A stretch of DNA of 27,717 bases from Verrucomicrobiota bacterium. Lineage in GTDB: Bacteria > Verrucomicrobiota > Verrucomicrobiia > Limisphaerales > CAZBKV01. The notes below the pieces were generated by a model. It ran no database searches, was not told the origin of the DNA, and worked only from the letters and a program-made list of their open reading frames with translations. The stretch spans positions 1 through 27,717 of the forward strand of contig JAGHDA010000168.1 in the NCBI GenBank assembly GCA_021160185.1, in the 5' to 3' direction. Positions within the stretch are counted from its first letter, which is position 1. Each line of letters begins with the position of its first letter. The position numbers and the translations under genes were made by a program. Positions 8,671 through 15,676 of the stretch are shown piece by piece.

Positions 8671-9453
8671 ATGGCAGGCGAACCCCAAGAAAAGCCCCCG
8701 ATAAAAATCGCGGTGCGCAACCTGTGTTTTTTCTACGGCAAGAAGCAGGTGCTGTTCGACAACACCCTGGACATCCACGCCAACCGGATCACGGCCCTGA
8801 TCGGGCCCTCCGGCTGCGGCAAGTCCACCCATATACGCTCGTACAACCGGATATTCGAGATATACAAGGGGCACCGCGCGGAAGGGAAAATTCTCATGGA
8901 CGGCGTCAATGTTCTGGACCCTGCGGCTATTCCGTCCATGGAACTGCGCCGCCGGGTGGGCATGATTTTTCAAAAACCCACGCCCTTTCCCATGACCGTC
9001 TTCAACAATGTCGCTTACGGCTTGCGCCTGGAACAGCGCTACAGCCGGAGCGAACTGCACGACCGGGTCGAGAAGGCGCTGCGCGCCGCCGCGCTCTGGG
9101 ACGAAGTCAAGGACGGGCTGCACCGACCGGGATCCGACCTTTCCGGCGGCCAGCAGCAGCGGTTGTGCATTGCGCGGGCCATTGCCGTGGAACCGGAAGT
9201 CCTGCTCATGGACGAACCGTGTTCCGCGCTCGATCCCTTGGCCGCGGCCCGGATTGAAGAGCTTATGAGTGAATTAAAAAAACGCTTCACCATCGTCATT
9301 GTAACTCACAACCTGCAACAGGCGTCCCGGGTGTCGGACTACACTGCGTTCTTCTATCTGGGCAAGCTGGTGGAGTTCGGCCCGACCACCAAGTTGTTCA
9401 CCGCCCCCGAAAATCCGCAGACCGAGGCGTACATCACCGGTCGGTTCGGCTAA
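8671..9453 (+). CDS. pstB: Phosphate ABC transporter ATPase PstB
   Basis: A 260-residue ATPase that drives the PstCA channel. Motifs are Walker A (GPSGCGKST, about residues 46-54), Q-loop (FQKPTPFPM), signature (LSGGQQQR), Walker B (VLLMDEPCSALDP) and H-loop (IVTHNLQQA). The stretch HRAEGKILMDGVNVL after Walker A is PstB-specific. Directly after Walker A the sequence reads HIRSYNR, where most PstB proteins have a hydrophobic pair and a Phe (LLRTFNR type); this is a substitution outside the catalytic core. The start ATG lies 9 bp after pstA. The full motif set predicts an active enzyme. Confidence 0.96.
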   Translation: MAGEPQEKPPIKIAVRNLCFFYGKKQVLFDNTLDIHANRITALIGPSGCGKSTHIRSYNRIFEIYKGHRAEGKILMDGVNVLDPAAIPSMELRRRVGMIFQKPTPFPMTVFNNVAYGLRLEQRYSRSELHDRVEKALRAAALWDEVKDGLHRPGSDLSGGQQQRLCIARAIAVEPEVLLMDEPCSALDPLAAARIEELMSELKKRFTIVIVTHNLQQASRVSDYTAFFYLGKLVEFGPTTKLFTAPENPQTEAYITGRFG

Positions 9454-9513
9454 ACGAAGCTCGTTCCCTCCGGAAGGCCGTCGTTTCGCGCCCGAGGAGG
9501 ACAACGATTGCGG

Positions 9514-9531
9514 TTGCGATTATGATCGCAA
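9514..9531. repeat. 18-bp palindrome between pstB and phoU
   Basis: Perfect 7-bp arms, TTGCGAT and ATCGCAA, flank a 4-base spacer (TATG). The palindrome sits 60 bp after the pstB stop and 100 bp before the phoU ATG. It could be an operator half-site pair for a dimeric regulator or a short RNA hairpin that shapes the pstB-phoU mRNA. There is no T-tract, so it is not an intrinsic terminator. The symmetry is seen; the role is unknown. Confidence 0.4.
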
Positions 9532-9631
9532 GGAGGATCCTGAAGGAAATTTCAAGGGCGTATCCGGCGGGATGCGTGGAAGAAATTCCTGGCATCCTCC
9601 GAAAACCAAGGCGAAGAAGGAACAAAAGGCC

Positions 9632-10387
9632 ATGGCTACGTTGTTGACGCACGAGATAGAACGCCTGAAGAAAGATCTGCTCGCCCTAAGCGCCCTGGTT
9701 GAGGAACGCTTGTACGCCGCGGCTCGAGCGGTGGAAGCGCGAGACCGCGAGCTGGCCCAACAGGTCATCGACGGCGACGACGACATTGACCGGGCCGAGG
9801 TCGAACTGGAAGAAGCCTGCCTCAAAGTGCTTGCGCTCCATCAACCGGTGGCCGGCGACCTCCGCTTTGTGGTCATGGCGCTCAAGATCGACAACGATCT
9901 CGAACGCGTCGGCGATATGGCCGTGAACATCGCCAAACGCGCCCGGCATCTGGCTAAGCGACCGGCAATCACGGCGCCGCTTGACATCCATGCCATGACG
10001 GACAAGGTCTGGCGGCAACTTAAGAAAAGCCTCGACGCGTTCGTCCGGTCCGACCCGAGCGCCGCGCGCGAAGTTCTACGCGAGGACGAGAGCACTGACG
10101 ATCTGTACAAGTCGGGTCGCCGCGTCCTGATCGCGACCATGCGCGAACATCCGGAATCGGTAGACGCGCTCGTGGATTATCTCTGGGTGCTGCGTTCCTG
10201 CGAACGCATCGGCGACCATGCCACCAACATTGCCGAAGACGTGATCTATCTGGTCGAGGGGGCGATCGCCCGGCACAAGAAACTTGCCGCCGAGCCCCCG
10301 GAAATCGGGGCGGGCGAATCTCCTCCAGAAACGCAAACCAGCCCGAGGCAGGCCCATGAAAAAACCCCGGATTCTGGTTGTGGATGA
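9632..10387 (+). CDS. phoU: Phosphate signalling protein PhoU
   Basis: A 251-residue cytoplasmic protein with two tandem three-helix PhoU domains (about residues 8-100 and 113-210). Each carries the metal-binding E/DxxxD motif: DNDLERVGDMAVNIAKRA in the first and RSCERIGDHATNIAEDV in the second. PhoU links the transport state of PstSCAB to PhoR and keeps the Pho response off when phosphate is plentiful. I chose the ATG at 9632 (MATLLTHEIERLK), which has GAAGAAGGA upstream and the usual family N-terminus; the frame opens 20 codons earlier. Residues after about 215 are a Pro/Glu-rich tail. The last 32 bp overlap the start of phoB. Confidence 0.95.
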   Translation: MATLLTHEIERLKKDLLALSALVEERLYAAARAVEARDRELAQQVIDGDDDIDRAEVELEEACLKVLALHQPVAGDLRFVVMALKIDNDLERVGDMAVNIAKRARHLAKRPAITAPLDIHAMTDKVWRQLKKSLDAFVRSDPSAAREVLREDESTDDLYKSGRRVLIATMREHPESVDALVDYLWVLRSCERIGDHATNIAEDVIYLVEGAIARHKKLAAEPPEIGAGESPPETQTSPRQAHEKTPDSGCG

Positions 10388-11063
10388 CGAAGCCGACATC
10401 CGGGAACTGGTTTCCTACAACCTTTCCCGCAACGGGTTCCAGGTCGAGTGCGCAGCCTCCGGCGAGGAGGCCGTCGAGGCCCTGCGCGGCGCGATCCCCG
10501 ATCTGATTCTCCTCGACTTGATGCTGCCCGACTTGGACGGGCTCGATATCTGTCGCAGGCTCCGCGGCGACGCTCGGACCGCCCACGTCCCGGTCATCAT
10601 GCTGACCGCAAGAGGCGAGGAAGCCGACGTCGTGGCCGGTCTCGAACTTGGAGCCGACGATTACATCAGCAAGCCCTTCAGTCCGCGCGTGCTCGTGGCG
10701 CGAGTCCGGGCAATACTCCGGCGCGGGCGCAGAGCCGTCCTCAAACCGGGGGACGCGGACGCTATCATCCGAACGGGACCTCTCGTTATCGACCCGGGAC
10801 GGCGGCGGGCGACCGTCGGGGATAGAGAGGTGCGGCTCACCTATACCGAATTCAACATTCTCCATTTGCTGGCGCGCAGGCCGGGCTGGGTTTATTCGCG
10901 AAAGCAGATCATCGAAGCGGCTCGGGGCGACGACTATCCGGTCACGGAACGCTCCGTGGACGTTCAAATCGTCAGCCTGCGCAAGAAACTCGGGCGCGTC
11001 GGCGACCGCATAGAAACCGTCCGCGGCGTCGGCTACCGCTTCCGGGAAGAGCAGCTGTTTTGA
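10356..11063 (+). CDS. phoB: Phosphate regulon response regulator (PhoB-like)
   Basis: A 235-residue OmpR/PhoB-family regulator. The receiver domain (about 1-120) has the acidic pair D10-D11, phosphoacceptor D54 in LILLDLMLPD, T84 and K106 (SKPF). The winged-helix DNA-binding domain (about 135-232) ends in the usual IETVRGVGYRFRE. The ATG at 10356 lies inside the end of phoU (32-bp overlap), so translation is probably coupled. The stop TGA overlaps the TTG start of the kinase gene. Its position between phoU and a PAS-type kinase identifies it as PhoB rather than a generic OmpR. Its target is likely the four-unit Pho box at 5409-5452. Confidence 0.93.
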   Translation: MKKPRILVVDDEADIRELVSYNLSRNGFQVECAASGEEAVEALRGAIPDLILLDLMLPDLDGLDICRRLRGDARTAHVPVIMLTARGEEADVVAGLELGADDYISKPFSPRVLVARVRAILRRGRRAVLKPGDADAIIRTGPLVIDPGRRRATVGDREVRLTYTEFNILHLLARRPGWVYSRKQIIEAARGDDYPVTERSVDVQIVSLRKKLGRVGDRIETVRGVGYRFREEQLF

Positions 11064-12880
11064 AACAGAAAAAGACCATTCTAAGGCGTCTTTATCCCGG
11101 TTTCTTGGGAATTATATTTCTCTCCGCGGCAGGCATCACCTGGCACGCCGCCACGGCGCTTCGAGATTTTTACTTCGCCGAGACCCGGCGCGAACTGCTG
11201 GCGATCGCCCGTCTGGCAGCCTCGGAGGCGGCGGAGCGCATGGCGCTTCAGGGCGTCGAAGCGGCAGAGGGCTTCTGCAAGCGCGCGGGGCGCGCCGTCG
11301 GTCGGAGAAAAACACGGTTCACCGTCGTTCTGCTCGATGGAAAAGTAATCGGCGACTCCGAACACGATCCCGCGACCATGGTCAATCATTCGGATCGCCC
11401 GGAAATCCGTCAGGCGTTGGAGAGCGGCGATTATGGGTCGAGCGCGCGTTTCAGCACAACCTTGGGCATGCCGATGATGTACGTAGCGGTCCCATTGCGC
11501 GTGGGCGGGCAGATTCGCGGTGTGATGCGCGTCTCCAGGCCCCTGGAACGGATCCGCGCGATCTTCCGCCGGTTGCTCCTGGCTTTGGGGGTCGGAGGAA
11601 CATCAGCCCTCCTGCTCGGGGCGGCGGCCGCTTACCTATTCGCCAGGCACATCAGCCGCCCGCTTCAGGATATGCGGGAAGCAGCCGAACGCCTCGGGGG
11701 CGACGATCTGGATTTTCGCGTGGCCGAACCCGACACGCTGGAATTGGCGGCCCTTTCCCGCGCCCTTAATCGCATGGGGGAACGACTTCGGCGCACGGTC
11801 GACGCCTTGACCCGGGAACGAAACGAACTCCGCGCCATATTGCGGGGGATGGGCGAAGGCCTGATCGCCCTGGACGGCGAACGCCGCGTGCTCGCCGTCA
11901 ACGCCGTCGCGGCAAGGATGCTGGAATTGCAGGACGCAGAGGTTCGCGGCAAGCCGTTGCTTGAACTGACCAGGACCGCCGGGCTGATTCAGACGCTCGA
12001 CGCACTGGAAAAACGCGGGGGCGCGGCGGAAACCGAGATCGTCCTGCCCGGGGAAAACGGGGAACGAATCCTCCACGTCCACGGCGCGCTGATGAAAGAA
12101 AAGGACAGCGTCGGCGGCGCCGTCCTGATCCTGCGGGACATTACCCGGCTGCGCCGATCGGAGCAGGCCCGGCGCGATTTCGTGGCCGACGTTTCCCACG
12201 AACTCAAGACCCCGCTCACGTCTTTGCGCGGGTTCATCGAAACCCTGCGGGAGGGCGCCATCGAAGACCCGAAGGCCGCCCGGCGTTTTCTCGAGATTCT
12301 CGAGCGCCAGAGCGCCCGCATGCAGGCAATCATCGAGGACCTTTTGCTCCTGACCCGCCTTGAACGAGACGCCGATGAAGGCGCGCTCGACCGCCGGGAG
12401 CAACCGGCCCGCGCCCTGCTCGAACGCGCCGCCCAAATCTGTCAGGCCCGGGCCGAGGCGAAAAAGATTCGCCTGGACGTTTCGTGTCCGGAAGAACTGC
12501 GTCTCTTCGCGAATCCCGGTTTGATCGAACAGGCCCTGGTCAATCTCATCGACAACGCCATCACGCACAGCCCGGAGGGCGCCCCCGTGCGCATTGAGGC
12601 GGAGGAATGCGAAGGGGAAGTCCTGCTGCGCGTGCGGGACCGCGGGTGCGGCATCCCGCGCATCCACTTGACGCGCATATTCCAGCGGTTCTATCGGGTG
12701 GACAAGGCCCGAAGCCGCAAAGGGGGCGGCGCCGGGCTGGGGCTGGCCATCGTCAAGCACATTGCCCTCGCCCACGGGGGTCGAGTGGAAGTCGAAAGCG
12801 CTCCAGGCGAGGGCAGCGCTTTCACTTTGCGCCTGCCGCGCCCGCCCGCCCCAAACGACGGTCAGACCGGCAAACCTTGA
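11060..12880 (+). CDS. phoR: Phosphate regulon sensor histidine kinase (PhoR-like)
   Basis: A 606-residue membrane kinase. Order: first membrane helix about 9-31, an extracytoplasmic region about 32-170, second helix about 172-194, HAMP about 195-247, PAS about 255-365, HisKA with H380 in DVSHELKTPL, and HATPase with N box (NLIDNAITHSPEG), G1 (DRGCGIP) and G2 (GAGLGLAI). Having a substantial periplasmic domain makes it longer than E. coli PhoR and similar to Gram-positive PhoR/PhoP-type kinases. It starts with TTG, and the stop TGA of phoB overlaps that codon (TTGA); GGAAGAG upstream fits a ribosome site. It should phosphorylate the preceding regulator under the control of PstSCAB and PhoU. 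Confidence 0.93.
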   Translation: MKQKKTILRRLYPGFLGIIFLSAAGITWHAATALRDFYFAETRRELLAIARLAASEAAERMALQGVEAAEGFCKRAGRAVGRRKTRFTVVLLDGKVIGDSEHDPATMVNHSDRPEIRQALESGDYGSSARFSTTLGMPMMYVAVPLRVGGQIRGVMRVSRPLERIRAIFRRLLLALGVGGTSALLLGAAAAYLFARHISRPLQDMREAAERLGGDDLDFRVAEPDTLELAALSRALNRMGERLRRTVDALTRERNELRAILRGMGEGLIALDGERRVLAVNAVAARMLELQDAEVRGKPLLELTRTAGLIQTLDALEKRGGAAETEIVLPGENGERILHVHGALMKEKDSVGGAVLILRDITRLRRSEQARRDFVADVSHELKTPLTSLRGFIETLREGAIEDPKAARRFLEILERQSARMQAIIEDLLLLTRLERDADEGALDRREQPARALLERAAQICQARAEAKKIRLDVSCPEELRLFANPGLIEQALVNLIDNAITHSPEGAPVRIEAEECEGEVLLRVRDRGCGIPRIHLTRIFQRFYRVDKARSRKGGGAGLGLAIVKHIALAHGGRVEVESAPGEGSAFTLRLPRPPAPNDGQTGKP

Positions 12881-13061
12881 CCCGGCTTCACAGGTTGGGC
12901 GCGGGGCAAACGTAACTCATCGAGGTCAACGAAGCGGCCCTTCCCCGCAGCCGCCGAGGCGATGGGGCGGGCTGCAGCTCGGGCGTTTGCAGAGGCTCAG
13001 CCGGCGGATAAGCTGGCGTCGCGCCGCGCGGAGAAACGCCCTGCCGGCGCGGAGGCCCGGA

Positions 13062-15299
13062 ATGATTGTCAAAGTTACGTTGGACATTGCGCTGGGGAAG
13101 GACTTCGACTACACGGTCCCGCCCGAATGGGCGCCGATGATCGAAGTGGGCAGCCGCGTCAAGGTCCCCTTCGGCAATCGCACGCTTCTGGGGACGGCGA
13201 CTGAGGTAATCGACGCGCCGCCTCGGCCGGGCTTGAAGCCGATTCTCAAGGTTCTGGGAAGCCGCAGTCTCATCACGCCCCAGGTGCTCGCCCTGGCGCG
13301 TTGGATGGCGGAGTATTACTGCTGCCCGGTCGAAACCGCTTTGAAGACGGCGCTGCCCGTAAGCGTACGGCGGGAAAAGGCCGATTTTCGCCGGCGTCTG
13401 ACCGTCGCGCCCGCAGGCGGCGCCGAGCTGCCGCCTCTGACGCCTCGACAGAAGGAAATCTTCCACCTTATCGAAGAGCGGGGGCGCATCCCGTTACGGG
13501 AGTTGCTTCGGCTGACGGGGTGCACGGCGGACACCGTCAGGCGTCTGGAGGCGAAAGGGGCGGTGCGGATTACACGGGAAGCCGAGGAGCGGGATCCGTA
13601 CGCGGCCGAGCGATTCGTTCCGACCAAGCCGTTGGAATTGAACGCCGAGCAGCAAGCGGCGCTGGAAAGCATCATGGCCGGAGTGGCGGCGGCGCGGCCG
13701 GGCCCGCTCAATGAAACCGGCCCGGTGTTCCTCCTCTACGGAGTGACCGGCAGCGGCAAGACCGAGGTCTACCTTCAAGCCATCGCCAGGGCGCTGGAGC
13801 AAGGGAAAGGAGCGATCGTCCTGGTGCCGGAGATTTCCCTCACGCCCCAGACGATCGAGCGGTTCAAAGCGCGCTTCTCCAGCGGACCGATCCAAACCGA
13901 AGTGGCCGTGTTGCATAGTCACCTTTCCCACGGCGAGCGGCACGACCAATGGCATCGGATCCGCTCCGGCCGGGCGCGGATTGTGATCGGCGCCCGTTCG
14001 GCCGTCTTCGCGCCGGTGGAATCGCTGGGGCTGATCATCGTGGATGAGGAACACGAGCGCTCCTACAAGCAGGAAGAAGCTCCGCGCTATCACGCCCGCG
14101 ACGTGGCGGTGGTCCGGGGCAGGCTGGAAGGAGCGGCGGTGGCGCTCGGCTCGGCCACGCCGTCGCTGGAAAGCTTTTACAACGCCAGGCGCGGCAAATA
14201 CACGCTCCTGGAGCTGCCGCGGCGCATCGACGACCGCAAGCTGCCGCATGTCCGCGTGGTGGACATGCGCAGGGAGCGCGGAGAAGGCCGGCCGAATCGG
14301 ATTTTTTCCCAGTTGCTGCTGCGGGCGATCGAGAAGCGCCTGGAACAACGGGAGCAGGCGATCCTCTTCCTCAACCGACGCGGCTTCGCGCCGATCGTCC
14401 AATGCCCCCTCTGCGGCTACGTGGCCCGCTGCTCCGAATGCAGCGTCGCTCTCACTTACCATCGGGCCAAGGAGAAGCTGTGCTGCCATCTCTGCGGCCG
14501 CGTGGAGGAGCCGCCGCAGGTCTGTCCCAACCCGCAGTGCCGCAACCCCGCCATCCGCTATGCGGGCGCGGGCACCCAGCGGGTCGAAGAGACTCTCCGC
14601 AGGCTTTTCCCCAAAGCGCGCGTCCAGCGGATGGATTCGGACATCCTCCAGCGCAAGGAGGATTACCGCCGGATCCTGGGCGACTTCCGAACGGGCAAGA
14701 TCGACATCCTGGTGGGAACCCAGATGATCGCCAAGGGACTCCACTTTCCGCGCGTGACGTTGGTGGGCATCGTCAACGCCGACATGAGCCTCCACCGCCC
14801 CGATTTCCGAGCCGCGGAGCGGACGTTCCAGTTATTGACCCAAGTCTCAGGACGAGCCGGACGCGGGGACGTGGAAGGAGAAGTCTACATCCAGGCCTTC
14901 ACCCCGTTCCACCCGGCCATTCAATACGCCCGACGCCACGACTACCTCAGCTTCTACGAGGAAGAGGTCGAGTTCCGCCGCCAGCTTCGGTACCCGCCGT
15001 TTACCCGGATCGCTCTGCTCACCCTGCGGGGCTTGAACGAGGACAAAGTGCGGTTCGCCATCGAGCACTTGCGGCGGCGACTGGCCGAAAAGCTGAAGGA
15101 CCTGGAGGATTTGGAAATCGCCGGCCCGGCCCCGGCGCCGATTCTCCGCATCCGGGGCTTCTACCGGCACCAACTTGTTCTCAAGGCGGTTCGCATGACC
15201 CGTCTCAGCCGCCGCCTGGCCCAGGCGCTGAAGGCTTTCCCTATGCCGGAAGGCTTGGAGTTGACGGTGGACGTGGACCCCGCCGACCTGGGAGGCTGA
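13062..15299 (+). CDS. priA: Primosomal protein N' (replication restart helicase PriA)
   Basis: A 745-residue superfamily 2 helicase that reloads the replisome at stalled forks. The N-terminal DNA-binding domain begins VTLDIALGKDFDYTVP. The helicase core has Walker A GVTGSGKT at 227-234 and a DEEH box at 328-331, followed by SATPSLES. The zinc-binding region spans C448-C493 (CPLC, CSEC, CHLC, then CPNPQC). The last pair is CxxxxC rather than the usual CxxC. The later motifs GTQMIAKGLHFPRVTLV and QVSGRAGRG are intact. The ATG at 13062 has GGAGG 7 bases upstream; the 180 bp after phoR contain no gene I recognise. It may be transcribed from the pho operon or its own promoter. Confidence 0.96.
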   Translation: MIVKVTLDIALGKDFDYTVPPEWAPMIEVGSRVKVPFGNRTLLGTATEVIDAPPRPGLKPILKVLGSRSLITPQVLALARWMAEYYCCPVETALKTALPVSVRREKADFRRRLTVAPAGGAELPPLTPRQKEIFHLIEERGRIPLRELLRLTGCTADTVRRLEAKGAVRITREAEERDPYAAERFVPTKPLELNAEQQAALESIMAGVAAARPGPLNETGPVFLLYGVTGSGKTEVYLQAIARALEQGKGAIVLVPEISLTPQTIERFKARFSSGPIQTEVAVLHSHLSHGERHDQWHRIRSGRARIVIGARSAVFAPVESLGLIIVDEEHERSYKQEEAPRYHARDVAVVRGRLEGAAVALGSATPSLESFYNARRGKYTLLELPRRIDDRKLPHVRVVDMRRERGEGRPNRIFSQLLLRAIEKRLEQREQAILFLNRRGFAPIVQCPLCGYVARCSECSVALTYHRAKEKLCCHLCGRVEEPPQVCPNPQCRNPAIRYAGAGTQRVEETLRRLFPKARVQRMDSDILQRKEDYRRILGDFRTGKIDILVGTQMIAKGLHFPRVTLVGIVNADMSLHRPDFRAAERTFQLLTQVSGRAGRGDVEGEVYIQAFTPFHPAIQYARRHDYLSFYEEEVEFRRQLRYPPFTRIALLTLRGLNEDKVRFAIEHLRRRLAEKLKDLEDLEIAGPAPAPILRIRGFYRHQLVLKAVRMTRLSRRLAQALKAFPMPEGLELTVDVDPADLGG

Positions 15300-15406
15300 A
15301 GCGCGGCCGCGGGCGGACGGCAACGCGGCGGCTCAGCCGCGCAGCCCCCGCAGTTTCTCTGAGTCCTCCTATGCGCGGCCCCGGCAGCGCGGGCAAACGT
15401 CCGCGC

Positions 15407-15437
15407 AAAAAACCGGCCCGGGAATTCCCCGAGCCGG
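15407..15437 (-). terminator. Rho-independent terminator of the VCBS-beta-galactosidase unit
   Basis: On the minus strand, CCGGCTCGGG (15437-15428) pairs with CCCGGGCCGG (15422-15413) around a 5-base loop. This gives a 10-bp stem with one G-U wobble, followed at once by six T (15412-15407). On the plus strand the wobble becomes a C-A mismatch and no T-run follows, so the element is oriented for leftward transcription. It lies 36 bp past the read-through stop at 15473. Confidence 0.8.
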
Positions 15438-15472
15438 CCTGATTGTCGAGCTTTCCAAGAAACCCGCCGCGC

Positions 15473-15676
15473 TCACCGAACCGCAAGGGCGCGCAACGCC
15501 CGCGCCGTCCGATCCCATTGCGCCGCATCGCCGCTTATCGGAGCCAGGATGAAGGAGTAGCGATACGGCTTGGGCCAAAGCCGATGCTGCCGGAGCGGTT
15601 TGGCGCCCCAACTGTTGATGCTGCCCAAACCGCGCTGTTGGAGATCGACGTTGATCGTGTAGAAATCGCGATGGGG
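15473..15676 (-). pseudogene. Read-through C-terminal remainder of the beta-galactosidase
   Basis: Directly after the in-frame TAG (15677-15679) the same frame continues for 67 codons to a TGA at 15473-15475. The translated remainder (starting PHRDFYTINVDLQQRGLG, then SINSWGAKPL and PYRYSFILAPI) is the normal end of GH2 beta-galactosidases. The SINSW segment aligns with the GGDDSW segment of E. coli LacZ, which holds active-site Trp999. The reading frame is unbroken across the TAG, so this is a nonsense codon and not a frameshift. The terminator just downstream fits this as the original 3' end of the gene. Confidence 0.8.

Noticed and set aside
7696..9123. A 475-codon minus-strand open frame across pstA and pstB
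   Set aside because: It is the antisense shadow of two canonical genes and has no recognisable domain.
9522..9650. A 41-codon open frame starting in the palindrome before phoU
   Set aside because: There is no ribosome site at a useful distance, the product is Arg-rich without a pattern, and it overlaps the phoU start in another frame.
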